From Cocleimonas flava (GTDB lineage Bacteria > Pseudomonadota > Gammaproteobacteria > Thiotrichales > Thiotrichaceae): 64,000 nt of DNA. The stretch is from the NCBI RefSeq assembly GCF_004339015.1, contig NZ_SMFQ01000003.1, positions 372,001 to 436,000 of the forward strand, given 5' to 3'. This document shows, one piece after another, positions 1 to 9,632 of this stretch; the stretch's first letter is position 1; every line of letters starts with the position of its first letter. Below the pieces are notes generated by a model, which saw only the letters and a program-made list of their open reading frames with translations, made no database searches and was not told the DNA's origin. The translations under genes were made by a program, and so were the position numbers.

Positions 1-719
1 TAGCCATCAGTGCGTTTATTCCTTGGTTAATCACCCCTCTACTTATGTTAGGTGGGGCATTCTTGTGTTATGAAGGTTTTGAAAAGATAGCCCATAAATT
101 CCTGCATTCATCCGATGAAAACGAACAACACCATAAAGAACAAATCAAAGCGATTCAAAACCCAGAAGTTGATATGGTCGAATTCGAGAAAGATAAAATC
201 AGTGGCGCGATAAGGACTGACTTTATTTTATCCGCAGAAATAGTAGTGATCGCCTTAGGAACCGTTAAAGATCAATCATTCCTGATTCAATCATTAGTGG
301 TATCAGGTATTGCTTTGTTTATTACGATAGCTGTCTATGGCCTGGTAGCAGGCATTGTGAGAATGGACGACGTCGGCCTTCATTTAATCAAAGAAAAAGC
401 AAAAACAATGTGGGGAAGTGTCAAGCGCACTATCGGTAGATGGATTTTGGTTTTCGCCCCCATTTTAATGAAAACGCTAACCATTGTCGGCACAGCAGCG
501 ATGTTTTTAGTGGGCGGTGGTATTTTGGTACATGGCTTTCATGATATTGGCGAAGGTTTCTTACACTTCAGCGAATCACTTAAAACATTACCACTGGGTG
601 GTTTTTGGTCAGCAATTACACCGACTCTATTGAATGGTTTATTTGGGATCCTGGCCGGTGGTTTACTGGTACTGGTGTTTAAAGTTCTGTCACCTGTTTA
701 TGCCAAATTCAAAAGCTAA
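1..719 (+). CDS. DUF808 / YedI-family inner membrane protein (5' end missing)
   Basis: Partial gene. The reading frame is open from base 3 to the stop at 717-719, so the first in-frame ATG (base 45) is internal and the true start lies before the window. The visible protein runs into the family signature TPLLMLGGAFLCYEG and continues with a charged stretch (residues EKDKISGAIRTD) and several hydrophobic segments typical of DUF808/YedI inner membrane proteins of about 300 residues. The molecular function of this family is not established. The gene ends at a strong hairpin shared with the convergent DUF3047 gene. Family assignment is confident; no role is claimed. Confidence 0.85.
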   Translation, partial: AISAFIPWLITPLLMLGGAFLCYEGFEKIAHKFLHSSDENEQHHKEQIKAIQNPEVDMVEFEKDKISGAIRTDFILSAEIVVIALGTVKDQSFLIQSLVVSGIALFITIAVYGLVAGIVRMDDVGLHLIKEKAKTMWGSVKRTIGRWILVFAPILMKTLTIVGTAAMFLVGGGILVHGFHDIGEGFLHFSESLKTLPLGGFWSAITPTLLNGLFGILAGGLLVLVFKVLSPVYAKFKS

Positions 720-750
720 TTTTAAATTACTACTGCTGATAAATACTTCA

Positions 751-781
751 AAGGTGAATGGTTTTATTAACCATTCACCTT
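751..781. terminator. bidirectional hairpin terminator
   Basis: A perfect 13-bp inverted repeat (AAGGTGAATGGTT, loop TTATT, AACCATTCACCTT) lies between the convergent DUF808 and DUF3047 genes. It is followed by an AT-rich tail rather than a clean T-run, so it probably serves as a shared terminator of moderate strength. Confidence 0.7.
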
Positions 782-817
782 ATTAAATTTTAACCTGTGT
801 AATAAATTCGGCTTCGC

Positions 818-1465
818 TCATTGCGCCGTAAAGAAAATATCTCCATATACCGCTGTAACTTGTCCCTTGCCGTTATCGGTGTCTGTCATGACGGCTACGG
901 CATCTATTTTCGTGAGATTTTTGCCATAAAGCGTCTTGAAGTCCTGCTTTACATTCCGTTTTTCTTTTTGCCAAACACCAGCACGATCCTGTTGACCTCT
1001 TACAGCTGTCATCTTTGCGTTTTTAGGCAGATACGCATTGCCCCACGATGCTCCGCGGTTTTGGTTACTCGACCAGACATAATTCAATGCTTTAGAGTTC
1101 CAGGGAAACAGTCCTCCATCAATAATGACGTATACACGGGCAGCATAATCATCGCCAGCTTTGCTCTGTTCATTTAAACCCTTGAGTTGACCATCTACTT
1201 TCCAACTCCAGTTAAGAAAAGGCGTTTTATTTAAATCGACTTTTATTTTCCTGACCAAGCCGGAAGCGGTTTTATTGCTGCTTGCTTTTAATGCTTTTCG
1301 TCCCGAATCACTAACAATGTTGTAACTAGTAGTTCCACTGAATGATTTTTGCTCCCACCCTGAAAGGTTGCCAGCAGAAAAATCTCCAACAGGAACTTTA
1401 TCAGCAGCTATTGCATTGCCACTGATCAGTGCTAGAGTGAATACTTGGATTATCTGTTTTAACAT
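818..1465 (-). CDS. DUF3047 family secreted protein
   Basis: About 215 residues. I chose the internal ATG (1463-1465) over the upstream ATG at 1484-1486. It begins a clean signal peptide (MLKQIIQVFTLALISGNAIA) and has AGGAG 11 bases upstream, which would otherwise fall inside the coding sequence. The mature part carries DUF3047-like patterns: WSWKVD, KAGDDYAARVYV, ALNYVWSS and MTDTDNGKGQ followed by YGDIFF. The fold is probably a secreted beta-sandwich of unknown ligand. It is monocistronic and convergent with the DUF808 gene. Confidence 0.8.
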   Translation of the reverse strand: MLKQIIQVFTLALISGNAIAADKVPVGDFSAGNLSGWEQKSFSGTTSYNIVSDSGRKALKASSNKTASGLVRKIKVDLNKTPFLNWSWKVDGQLKGLNEQSKAGDDYAARVYVIIDGGLFPWNSKALNYVWSSNQNRGASWGNAYLPKNAKMTAVRGQQDRAGVWQKEKRNVKQDFKTLYGKNLTKIDAVAVMTDTDNGKGQVTAVYGDIFFTAQ

Positions 1466-1641
1466 CAATGATGTATCTCCTATCATTTTTATCCTTGTTT
1501 ATAAAAATCAAATCTTAACGTTTTCAGACTCACTCATGTGTTTTTCAGGCTGAGTATAAGAATGAACATTATTACTTACGCATCCACCTTACATTCAGTT
1601 GCGTAAAGAGATGTAAATTAACTAACCACGTAAATAAAACC

Positions 1642-3774
1642 ATGAATAAAAAAATTATAATTGTCGCACTGATAGTCAGCATTATAGCTGCGTTCTTTCT
1701 TTTTGATTTGAAGCAATACCTGTCGCTTGATTATATCAAATCGCAGCAATCAGCCTTTCAAGCGTTCTACGCTGATAATACATTTCTTACTTTATTAATA
1801 TTCTTTGTCACTTATGTTGTCATTGCCGCATTGAGTTTACCCGGCGCTGCCATCATGACTATACTGGCGGGTACGTTATTCGGCTTAGTCACAGGAACGA
1901 TCATGGTTTCATTTGCGAGTACCTTAGGCGCAACCTTAGCTTTCCTCGCAACCAGGTATTTATTACAAGACACCATGGAGTCGCGTTACACTGAAAAATT
2001 AAAATCAGTGAATGCAGGCATCGAGAAAGAAGGTCCTTTCTACTTATTTGCCATGCGCCTTGTTCCGATATTTCCCTTCTTCTTAATTAATATCGTAATG
2101 GGACTCACCAAAATACCAACGTTGACCTTTGCTTTGGTTAGTCAGGTTGGAATGCTCGCTGGAACAATTGCCTATGTATTTGCAGGAACACAATTAGCAA
2201 AAATTGATTCCCTATCAGGTATTCTTTCTCCAGGTCTAATCTTTGCCTTCGCAGTATTAGGTTTATTCCCGCTTGCTGCGCGTAAAGTCATGGATAAGCT
2301 TCGTGCGAACAAAGTTTACGCTAACATTGATAAGCCAGAAAAGTTCGACAATAACCTGATTGTGATTGGTGCAGGCGCTGGTGGACTGGTCTCTTCCTAC
2401 ATCGCTGCAGCAGTAAAAGCCAAAGTAACCTTGATTGAAAAACACAAGATGGGTGGTGATTGTTTAAATACAGGTTGTGTACCAAGTAAAGCCATTATTC
2501 GTACTGCCAAATTACTCTCTGAAGCGCAACATGCACCTCAATACGGTATTGAGAAAATGGATGCCGAAGTTGATTTCAAATCGGTGATGAATCGTGTTCA
2601 CAATGTTATCCGTAAGATTGAACCACATGATTCTGTAGAACGTTACACAGAATTAGGGGTAAACGTGATTCAGGGCGAGGCTAAAATCATCGACCCTTAC
2701 AGAGTTGAAGTGAACGGCGAAGTATTAACCACTCGCAATATCATAATAGGTACAGGTGCCAGACCCTTTGTACCCAATATCCCGGGACTTGAGAGTGTTG
2801 ATTATTTAACCAGTGATACACTTTGGGATCTGGAAGAACTACCTGAAAAATTCATTGTACTTGGTGGCGGCCCAATTGGCGCTGAATTAACGCAAGCGTT
2901 TGCTCGCCTTGGTTCTAATGTAACGATGATTGAACGCGAAGAACGCATTTTGATTCGTGAAGATGAAGATGTTTCAGAGTTAGTCCTCGAAAGCTTCAAT
3001 GAAGATAAAGTACAAGTGCTAACGCAACATGATGCTGTTGAAGTAGTACAGAAAGACGGTCAGGATATATTGCTTTGTAAACATAACGATGAAATCGTTG
3101 AAGTACCCTTCGATAAATTGCTTATTGCAATAGGACGAAAAGCCAATATCTCTGGATTTGGTCTGGAAGAACTTGGCGTTGAAATAAACAAGAATGGAAC
3201 TATTACAGCGAATCAATTCCTCGAGACTAATTATCCAAATATTCATGTGGTTGGCGATGTGACTGGACCATACCAGTTTACACACACCGCCGCTCACATG
3301 GCATGGTTTGCCAGCGTCAATGCGCTGTTTGGCTTTGCTAAACGCTTTAAGGTTGATTATCGTGTCATCCCATGGGCAACCTTTACCGACCCTGAGGTTT
3401 CTCGAGTGGGATTGAACGAACAAGAAGCAAAAGAAAAAGGCATAGAATACGAAGTAACGACTTATGGTATTGATGATCTTGACCGTGCCATTGCTGATAG
3501 TGCTGATCATGGTTTTGTAAAGGTGCTTACTCCTCCCGGAAAAGACACGATTCTTGGCGTAACCATTGTCGGCAAGGACAGCAGTAGTTTAATTGCAGAA
3601 TTTGTATTAGCCATGAAATATAAACTGGGTTTAAATAAGATACTCGGAACCATTCATATATACCCAACCATGGCAGAAGCAAACAAATACGTTGCAGGTG
3701 ACTGGAAGCGTAAGAATGCACCTGAGAAACTACTAGTATGGGTTGAAAAATTCCACACATGGCGCAGAGGCTAA
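1642..3774 (+). CDS. VTT-domain membrane protein fused to a class I FAD disulfide oxidoreductase
   Basis: 710 residues in two parts. Residues 1-225 are a multi-pass VTT/TVP38-type (DedA-like, SNARE-associated) membrane domain with the characteristic RLVPIFPFFLIN stretch. From about residue 237 a pyridine-nucleotide disulfide oxidoreductase begins, with FAD motif GAGAGG (243-248), redox-active CLNTGC (C274, C279), an NAD(P) motif GGGPIG near 407 and the dimerisation domain to the end. The C-terminal motif is HIYPTMAE (672-679), with Tyr where lipoamide dehydrogenase has its catalytic His, so it resembles the mercuric-reductase-like branch. The N-terminal HMA domain and C-terminal Cys pair of true MerA are absent. 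The substrate is unknown; membrane-linked disulfide or quinone reduction is an inference. The desaturase gene starts 3 bases after the stop, implying translational coupling. Confidence 0.88.
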   Translation: MNKKIIIVALIVSIIAAFFLFDLKQYLSLDYIKSQQSAFQAFYADNTFLTLLIFFVTYVVIAALSLPGAAIMTILAGTLFGLVTGTIMVSFASTLGATLAFLATRYLLQDTMESRYTEKLKSVNAGIEKEGPFYLFAMRLVPIFPFFLINIVMGLTKIPTLTFALVSQVGMLAGTIAYVFAGTQLAKIDSLSGILSPGLIFAFAVLGLFPLAARKVMDKLRANKVYANIDKPEKFDNNLIVIGAGAGGLVSSYIAAAVKAKVTLIEKHKMGGDCLNTGCVPSKAIIRTAKLLSEAQHAPQYGIEKMDAEVDFKSVMNRVHNVIRKIEPHDSVERYTELGVNVIQGEAKIIDPYRVEVNGEVLTTRNIIIGTGARPFVPNIPGLESVDYLTSDTLWDLEELPEKFIVLGGGPIGAELTQAFARLGSNVTMIEREERILIREDEDVSELVLESFNEDKVQVLTQHDAVEVVQKDGQDILLCKHNDEIVEVPFDKLLIAIGRKANISGFGLEELGVEINKNGTITANQFLETNYPNIHVVGDVTGPYQFTHTAAHMAWFASVNALFGFAKRFKVDYRVIPWATFTDPEVSRVGLNEQEAKEKGIEYEVTTYGIDDLDRAIADSADHGFVKVLTPPGKDTILGVTIVGKDSSSLIAEFVLAMKYKLGLNKILGTIHIYPTMAEANKYVAGDWKRKNAPEKLLVWVEKFHTWRRG

Positions 3775-3777
3775 TTC

Positions 3778-4560
3778 ATGAATGACCTTATCGCGAACGA
3801 GCCACAAATTCGGCTGTTCGCTTTCTTTAGTATTCTTGCCATCATGATTGTATGGCAAGTTGTTAAGCCTAGACGTGCTTATCAAAAACCACTACAAGAA
3901 AAAGCTAAACGTTGGACCAGCCATGCCTTGATGATGGTGGTCTCTACGTTGCTGATAAGGTTAACTCTACCGTTTTCCGCCGCAGCCTTCGCGCTGTATA
4001 TTGCGGATAACAATCTTGCACTTTTCGGATTTAGTCTGCCTTTGATTATTGGCGTCATCCTTTTGGACTGCCTGATCTATTGGCAACATCGTATCTTCCA
4101 TAAAGTCCCTATATTATGGCGCTTACATCGCGTACACCATAGTGATGAAACGCTAGATGTCACTTCCGCGATACGCTTTCATCCGATTGAAATATTTCTT
4201 TCAATGTTGATTAAGTTTGTGGCTATCTGGATGTTTGGTTTAAGCGCAGCGACCGTGATTATTTTTGAAATTATCTTGAACGGCATGGCTATGTTTAATC
4301 ACAGCAATGCACGAATACCTGCTGATAATATTCTGCGATTAATCTTTGTTACACCTGACATGCATCGTGTTCATCACTCTGTTTACGGGAACGAAACAAA
4401 CAGTAATTACGGATTTAATATGTCTATCTGGGATCGCATCTTTGCTAGCTACATCGCACAACCTAAAGATGGACACGATGCCATGACAATTGGTTTAAAA
4501 GAATATCCGGGTGGTGAAAGTGGTTTAAAAGGCTTATTAGAAATGCCTTTTAAACGCTAA
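3778..4560 (+). CDS. sterol desaturase / fatty acid hydroxylase family protein
   Basis: 260-residue integral membrane protein with the histidine clusters that bind the di-iron centre in this superfamily: QHRIFH, HRVHHSDE and HRVHHSVYGNE, set between hydrophobic helices. Members hydroxylate or desaturate sterols, fatty acids or carotenoids; which lipid is used here cannot be read from the sequence. The start codon follows the upstream oxidoreductase stop by three bases, so the two are co-transcribed, and the flavin enzyme could supply electrons to this di-iron oxygenase (inference). Confidence 0.88.
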   Translation: MNDLIANEPQIRLFAFFSILAIMIVWQVVKPRRAYQKPLQEKAKRWTSHALMMVVSTLLIRLTLPFSAAAFALYIADNNLALFGFSLPLIIGVILLDCLIYWQHRIFHKVPILWRLHRVHHSDETLDVTSAIRFHPIEIFLSMLIKFVAIWMFGLSAATVIIFEIILNGMAMFNHSNARIPADNILRLIFVTPDMHRVHHSVYGNETNSNYGFNMSIWDRIFASYIAQPKDGHDAMTIGLKEYPGGESGLKGLLEMPFKR

Positions 4561-4666
4561 AAATTCAGTGAATTCAATTTCATAAATAACCAATTCATAA
4601 AGCATCATTATGTGTGCCATGGGTTAATTTAAGGCTTAGACAGAACAGCTATAAAAACAACTCTGC

Positions 4667-4697
4667 AAAAAAGTGCCCATAAGTAGGGGGGTGGCTA
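4667..4697 (-). repeat. CACCCCCC element copy 1
   Basis: Core at 4681-4693, read CACCCCCCTACTT on the minus strand, then ATGGGC and a T-run. It lies between two plus-strand genes, so the C-rich-to-T direction is antisense to both neighbours. This copy is not an obvious terminator for the hydroxylase gene. Confidence 0.85.
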
Positions 4698-4748
4698 AAG
4701 ATTAAAATCAATACCATTACTACCATTGAAAACTGCTAATATTTTGTC

Positions 4749-5378
4749 ATGAAAAAAATAGACTGGTATTTCGACTTTATTTCACCCTTCGCGTATTTGG
4801 CATTAAAGCGTTTCAATACGTTACCTAAAGATATTGAAATCAATCCCATCCCAATTTTATTTGCGGGATTACTCAATCACTACGACACTAAAGGACCTGC
4901 TGAAATTGAACGCATGCGCCAATATACCTTTCGGCATATTGTTTGGCTAGCTGAGCAATTTCAGATCCCTCTCACACTTCCGCCTGCACATCCTTTCAAT
5001 CCATTAAAGTATCTGCGGTTAAGTTTATTATTGGAAAACGATTTGAAATCGATTGAGACAATCTTTGATTTCATCTGGAAGGATGGACAATCTGCCGAGG
5101 ATGCCAGTAACTGGGAGAAACTAGCGATTGATTTTAGCATCAGTGATATAGATTCAAAAATCTCACAACAACACATCAAAGATCAGTTAATGAGCAATAC
5201 ACAACAAGCCGTTGATTTAGGTATTTTTGGTGTCCCTACTTTTGTTGTTGATGAAGAAATGTTTTTTGGTCAAGACTCAATGGAATTTCTAACATCTTAT
5301 CTACAAAACCCTGAAATTCTTAAATCACAAGCAATGCGCTCAGCGGATATTCTGCCCGAGGGAATTACCCGAAAATAA
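4749..5378 (+). CDS. 2-hydroxychromene-2-carboxylate isomerase family (DsbA-fold) protein
   Basis: 209 residues with a thioredoxin-like fold containing an all-helical insertion, as in HCCA isomerase / kappa-class GST proteins. The N-terminus WYFDFISPFAYLAL has the family SPFAY active-site region (no CxxC), and the C-terminal GIFGVPTFVVDEEMFFGQD is the cis-Pro loop and last strand. HCCA isomerases act in naphthalene catabolism with glutathione, but no aromatic-degradation genes are nearby, so a general glutathione-dependent isomerase or transferase is as likely. No strong ribosome binding site is seen before the ATG. Confidence 0.82.
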   Translation: MKKIDWYFDFISPFAYLALKRFNTLPKDIEINPIPILFAGLLNHYDTKGPAEIERMRQYTFRHIVWLAEQFQIPLTLPPAHPFNPLKYLRLSLLLENDLKSIETIFDFIWKDGQSAEDASNWEKLAIDFSISDIDSKISQQHIKDQLMSNTQQAVDLGIFGVPTFVVDEEMFFGQDSMEFLTSYLQNPEILKSQAMRSADILPEGITRK

Positions 5379-5384
5379 TAATCT

Positions 5385-5420
5385 AAAAAAACTGGCTATA
5401 AGTACGGGGGTGTCTTTTTT
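5385..5420 (-). repeat. CACCCCCC element copy 2
   Basis: Core 5400-5412, read CACCCCCGTACTT on the minus strand (one C to G change), flanked by A/T runs on both sides, so a terminator-like T-run exists in each direction. It begins seven bases after the isomerase stop and is also downstream of ilvC on the other strand. Confidence 0.85.
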
Positions 5421-5436
5421 CTGATCCACAAACGAA

Positions 5437-5465
5437 AAAAAAGCCCAGCAATTGCCAGGCTTTTA
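5437..5465. terminator. hairpin terminator between isomerase gene and ilvC
   Basis: AAAAGCC and GGCTTTT arms enclose the self-complementary GCAATTGC. T-runs occur on both strands (seven or more on the minus strand), giving a bidirectional intrinsic terminator that most likely serves ilvC. Confidence 0.75.
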
Positions 5466-5499
5466 ATAATCTTATGAAAGAATATTTAGTGCGTTTAGA

Positions 5500-5596
5500 T
5501 TTCGTTTAATATCAAGGCGTAGCTGTGCGGAGAATGTGAGCGTACATCAAGTACGTGACCATTCGAGCACAGATACAACGCAGAGATTAAGCGAAA
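5500..5596. repeat. 97-bp imperfect palindrome downstream of ilvC
   Basis: Arms pair around the centre GTAC-ATCAA-GTAC (5542-5554). Outward matches include GAATG/CATTC, GCTGTGC/GCACAG, GGCGT/ACGC, TTTAAT/ATTAAG and the outer TTTCG/CGAAA. It ends 14 bases from the ilvC stop. It could be a REP/MITE-like mobile palindrome or a stable 3' structure protecting the ilv message. No other copy is visible in this window. Confidence 0.75.
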
Positions 5597-5610
5597 GATG
5601 AATGCTCTAA

Positions 5611-6639
<1,029 letters not shown>

Positions 6640-6735
6640 TTAAAGTATATTACTTTGATAATTAAATAACGCTAATTAGTTCTTTCTAATTAATCAGTTA
6701 TGTTCTTTATTAAATGCAGTTTATAGATACAAAAA

Positions 6736-7230
6736 CTACACTGTTAGAGAGGCATTTCCTCGAGGAATTCCCATTGCACCAGATCGAACGACTTCTACTA
6801 TCTTATGGACTCTCATAGAATCCAGAAAGCCATCTAGCTTAAGGGGATTACCTGTTATTTCGATCGTATACATGTGATTACTAACATCGATGATACGACC
6901 ACGGAAAATATCTGAAAGACGTTTAATAGACTCACAAGATTCCATTTCTTTGGCAACGACTTTAACAAACATCATTTCACGCTCGATGTGAGAATAATCA
7001 GATAACTCCATCACTTTGACCACATCAATCAACTTGTTTAGTTGTTTGACGATTTGTTCGATAGACGCGTCATTACCTTTCGTTACGACGGTCATACGAG
7101 AAAGTGTTGGATCATCCGTTGCGGCAACAGTCAAAGATTCGATATTGTAACCACGTTGTGAAAACAAACCAGATACGCGAGATAATGCGCCAGCTTCATT
7201 TTCCATTAATAGTGAAATTATATGTCTCAT
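6736..7230 (-). CDS. ilvH: acetolactate synthase small (regulatory) subunit
   Basis: 164 residues, normal for IlvH. An N-terminal ACT domain (residues 2-75, including NEAGALSRVSGLF) binds valine for feedback control, and a C-terminal domain activates the large subunit. It starts 17 bases after the ilvI stop, and the pair makes the holoenzyme. The sequence GALSRVSGLFSQRGYNIESLTV is close to enteric IlvH, which supports valine sensitivity (inference). Confidence 0.96.
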   Translation of the reverse strand: MRHIISLLMENEAGALSRVSGLFSQRGYNIESLTVAATDDPTLSRMTVVTKGNDASIEQIVKQLNKLIDVVKVMELSDYSHIEREMMFVKVVAKEMESCESIKRLSDIFRGRIIDVSNHMYTIEITGNPLKLDGFLDSMRVHKIVEVVRSGAMGIPRGNASLTV

Positions 7231-7247
7231 AAATTTAACTCTCCGGG

Positions 7248-8996
7248 TTACTTCTTGGAATTCGCATCATCAATGGCATCTTGCTTATTAAGATACATTT
7301 CATTGTGACCATAACCCGCTGGAATCATTGGATATACATTACCTTGTTCTTCAACAACAAAATCAAGGAAGTGTAAGTTCTTCTTATCTTCAACGGCTTC
7401 GCGAAGCGCATCTTCAACCTCAGAAGGTTTCGTTATGCGTTTACCAATGTGCCCATAAGCTTCAGCTAATTTAACAAAATCAGGTAAAGATTGGTTATAC
7501 GTCATTGCATAACGTTCTTCGTAGAAGAACTCCTGCCACTGACGAACCATACCTAAGTAACCGTTGTTTAGGTTGATGATATTAAGCGGTAAACCGTACT
7601 GCTTACAACATCCCAACTCTTGAATACACATCTGAATACTGCCATCACCCGTAATGCAGGCAACCGTTTCATCGTGATTTGCAAATTGAACACCCATTGC
7701 TGCAGGTAGTCCGAAACCCATCGTGCCTAAGCCACCTGAATTAACCCAACGTTTAGGTTTATTGAAACGGTAGTACTGTGCTGCAAACATCTGATGCTGA
7801 CCAACGTCAGAAGCAACAAAAGCATCGCCGTTAGTTACTTTACATAGCATATCAACGACATACTGAGCTTTGATGATTTCATCACCCTGCTCGTAACTAA
7901 GACAATCAAGCGCTTGCCAGGCTTTAATCTCTTTCCACCATTCATCGTATGCAGATTTATCAGGAACAATATTTTGCTCCTTAATTTCAGCTAGCATCGA
8001 CTGCAAGACTTCTTTAACGTCACCTACGATAGGATTATGCGCGTGTCTATTTTTAGAGATAGATGCAGGATCTATATCGATATGGATTACTTTTGCGTCA
8101 GGTGAAAACTTTTTCAAATCTCCGGTTACACGGTCATCGAAACGTGCACCAACACAAATAATCAGGTCTGTATGATACATCGCACGATTCGCTTCAACCG
8201 TACCATGCATACCTAACATGCCGATAAACTGAGGATCATTCGACGGATAACAACCTAAGCCCATTAGAGTATTAGTCACTGGGAAATTGTATAAACGACC
8301 AAGTTCGGTAAGTTCATCTGCTGCTTTCGATGTAATTACACCACCACCCGCATAAAGCACTGGCTTTTTAGCTTGCCCGATCATTTTGATCGCAGACTTA
8401 ATTTGCTTCTTGTTACCTTTGATCGTTGGCTGATAAGAACGCATCACCAAATCTTTAGGGTATTTAAATTCTATTTTCTTTACAGCAGGATTTGTTAGGT
8501 CCTTAGGGATATCGACAAGTACTGGACCTGGACGACCTGTAGAAGCAATATGAAATGCTTTTTTCATCACAGGTGCTATGTCTTCTATACACGTCACTAA
8601 GAAATTGTGTTTCACACAAGGACGAGTAATACCAACAATATCAATTTCTTGAAAAGAGTCTTTACCAATCAAATCTTTAGGAACATTACCCGAGATTACG
8701 ACTAAAGGAACCGAATCCATATACGCATCGGCAATACCTGTGACGGCATTGGTAGCGCCAGGGCCAGAAGTTACAATACAGACACCAGGCTTATCGCTAG
8801 TCTTTGCATAACCTTCTGCAGCATGGACAGCACCCTGCTCATGACGAGCCAGTATGTGTCTTATCTCACCACGATTTTCTGCTTTATACAGTTCATCATA
8901 GAGAAAAAGAACTGCCCCTCCGGGATAACCAAATATGGTATCAACGTTTTCCGCTTTTAGACATTCTATAAATATCTCAGCGCCTGATAATTTCAC
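7248..8996 (-). CDS. ilvI: acetolactate synthase large (catalytic) subunit, biosynthetic
   Basis: 582 residues. This ThDP- and FAD-dependent enzyme condenses pyruvate with pyruvate or 2-ketobutyrate. Visible landmarks are the catalytic Glu in RHEQGAVHAAEGYA (E53) and the ThDP/Mg motif from GDG at residue 450 to NN near 478. The start is GTG (8994-8996) with GAGGAG about 6 bases upstream; no ATG is placed as well. It is the first gene of ilvIHC. The long leader (8997-9244) shows no branched-chain-rich leader peptide, so classical attenuation is not evident. Confidence 0.96.
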   Translation of the reverse strand: MKLSGAEIFIECLKAENVDTIFGYPGGAVLFLYDELYKAENRGEIRHILARHEQGAVHAAEGYAKTSDKPGVCIVTSGPGATNAVTGIADAYMDSVPLVVISGNVPKDLIGKDSFQEIDIVGITRPCVKHNFLVTCIEDIAPVMKKAFHIASTGRPGPVLVDIPKDLTNPAVKKIEFKYPKDLVMRSYQPTIKGNKKQIKSAIKMIGQAKKPVLYAGGGVITSKAADELTELGRLYNFPVTNTLMGLGCYPSNDPQFIGMLGMHGTVEANRAMYHTDLIICVGARFDDRVTGDLKKFSPDAKVIHIDIDPASISKNRHAHNPIVGDVKEVLQSMLAEIKEQNIVPDKSAYDEWWKEIKAWQALDCLSYEQGDEIIKAQYVVDMLCKVTNGDAFVASDVGQHQMFAAQYYRFNKPKRWVNSGGLGTMGFGLPAAMGVQFANHDETVACITGDGSIQMCIQELGCCKQYGLPLNIINLNNGYLGMVRQWQEFFYEERYAMTYNQSLPDFVKLAEAYGHIGKRITKPSEVEDALREAVEDKKNLHFLDFVVEEQGNVYPMIPAGYGHNEMYLNKQDAIDDANSKK

Positions 8997-9244
8997 GTAT
9001 TTCTCCTCACGTAATATCTACCTTTTCACAACGAACTAAAGTTCGACATAGTAATATGAAAACAACACTCTATCCAGTCCAATATAGCGTGTTTTGCGAT
9101 ATTCTAACCCCTTTTAGAAGAGTGTGTTTATGAGTATATTAATCCTATGTATTAGCTCGTAGTAATATACTTAAACCTTAAACGGCATTAATTGTTCAAT
9201 CTAGCGTAACAAATCAAAGTAATAATAAGGTGCTAATAATGATT
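8997..9244 (-). promoter_or_regulatory. ilvIHC leader / promoter region
   Basis: This is the gene-free stretch upstream of ilvI. It holds a 14-bp palindrome (CGAACT-AA-AGTTCG, 9032-9045) close to the start codon and an 8-bp inverted repeat (GTATATTA at 9134-9141, TAATATAC at 9163-9170). These could be leader stems or operator half-sites, for example for an Lrp-type regulator, but neither matches a site I can name. I found no T-box, no riboswitch and no attenuator peptide. Confidence 0.4.
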
Positions 9245-9277
9245 AAAGTCACCCCCCTACTTCAGGGCAGTTTTTTT
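9245..9277 (+). repeat. CACCCCCC element copy 3
   Basis: Core CACCCCCCTACTT at 9250-9262, then CAGGGC and a run of seven T. It lies between ilvI and tRNA-Met, both on the minus strand, so the C-rich-to-T direction is antisense to both. The tRNA has its own classical terminator 20 bases away, so this element is not needed for tRNA termination. Confidence 0.85.
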
Positions 9278-9292
9278 AAGTAGTTTAAATAC

Positions 9293-9321
9293 AAAAAAGG
9301 CCACACAGTTGTGTGGCCTTT
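9293..9321 (-). terminator. intrinsic terminator of tRNA-Met
   Basis: Perfect 11-bp stem (AAAGGCCACAC, loop of four bases, GTGTGGCCTTT) followed on the minus strand by a T-run. It lies 41 bases downstream of the tRNA 3' end. Confidence 0.88.
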
Positions 9322-9361
9322 CGAAGAAATTAAAGCTTAAATAACTTTAATGCCTTATATA

Positions 9362-9438
9362 TGGTGGCTATACCGAGATTCGAACTTGGGACCCCATCAT
9401 TATGAGTGATGTGCTCTAACCAGCTGAGCTATATAGCC
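9362..9438 (-). tRNA. tRNA-Met (elongator, anticodon CAT)
   Basis: 77 nt including an encoded 3' CCA. The acceptor arms GGCTATA/TATAGCC are perfect, the anticodon stem CATCA/TGATG is perfect around CTCATAA, and the T-loop is TTCGAAT. The A-C mismatch in the T-stem also occurs in the E. coli elongator tRNA-Met, whose body it closely follows (TAGCTCAG, GGTTAGAGCACATCA). The first acceptor pair is normal, unlike initiator tRNA, and the body differs from the lysidine-modified tRNA-Ile(CAT). Confidence 0.95.
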
Positions 9439-9632
9439 AAAACCGTTTTGCCAATCAGCAAAAACAAGGAGCGCTAATATAGTGATTGTAATACCTTGTG
9501 TCAACCATTCAAACACGAAAAATCATCACTTTATTAAAGATAAATATTCAGACAAGAGCAGACGTAAGAGGTAAAACATTTTATAATTGTTCGGTTCACT
9601 TCCACCATTAAATAAAAATAGAAATTATAATT

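Noticed and set aside
31-46. A near copy of the element (TCACCCCTCTACTTAT) in the DUF808 gene
   Set aside because: It encodes the conserved ITPLLM of the family and has no T-run or RGGC block, so protein conservation explains it.
3019-3510. Antisense ORF of 163 residues within the oxidoreductase gene
   Set aside because: Shadow of the coding frame; no start context and no family resemblance. Other long antisense frames (11939-12250, 28944-29402, 57210-57551) were rejected for the same reason.
1642-3774. Mercuric reductase (MerA) for the fusion protein
   Set aside because: No N-terminal HMA domain and no C-terminal Cys pair; only the general disulfide-oxidoreductase core fits.
8997-9244. An attenuator leader peptide or T-box for ilvIHC
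   Set aside because: No short ORF with a run of Ile/Val/Leu codons and no T-box-type specifier stem could be found; only a five-codon ORF is present.
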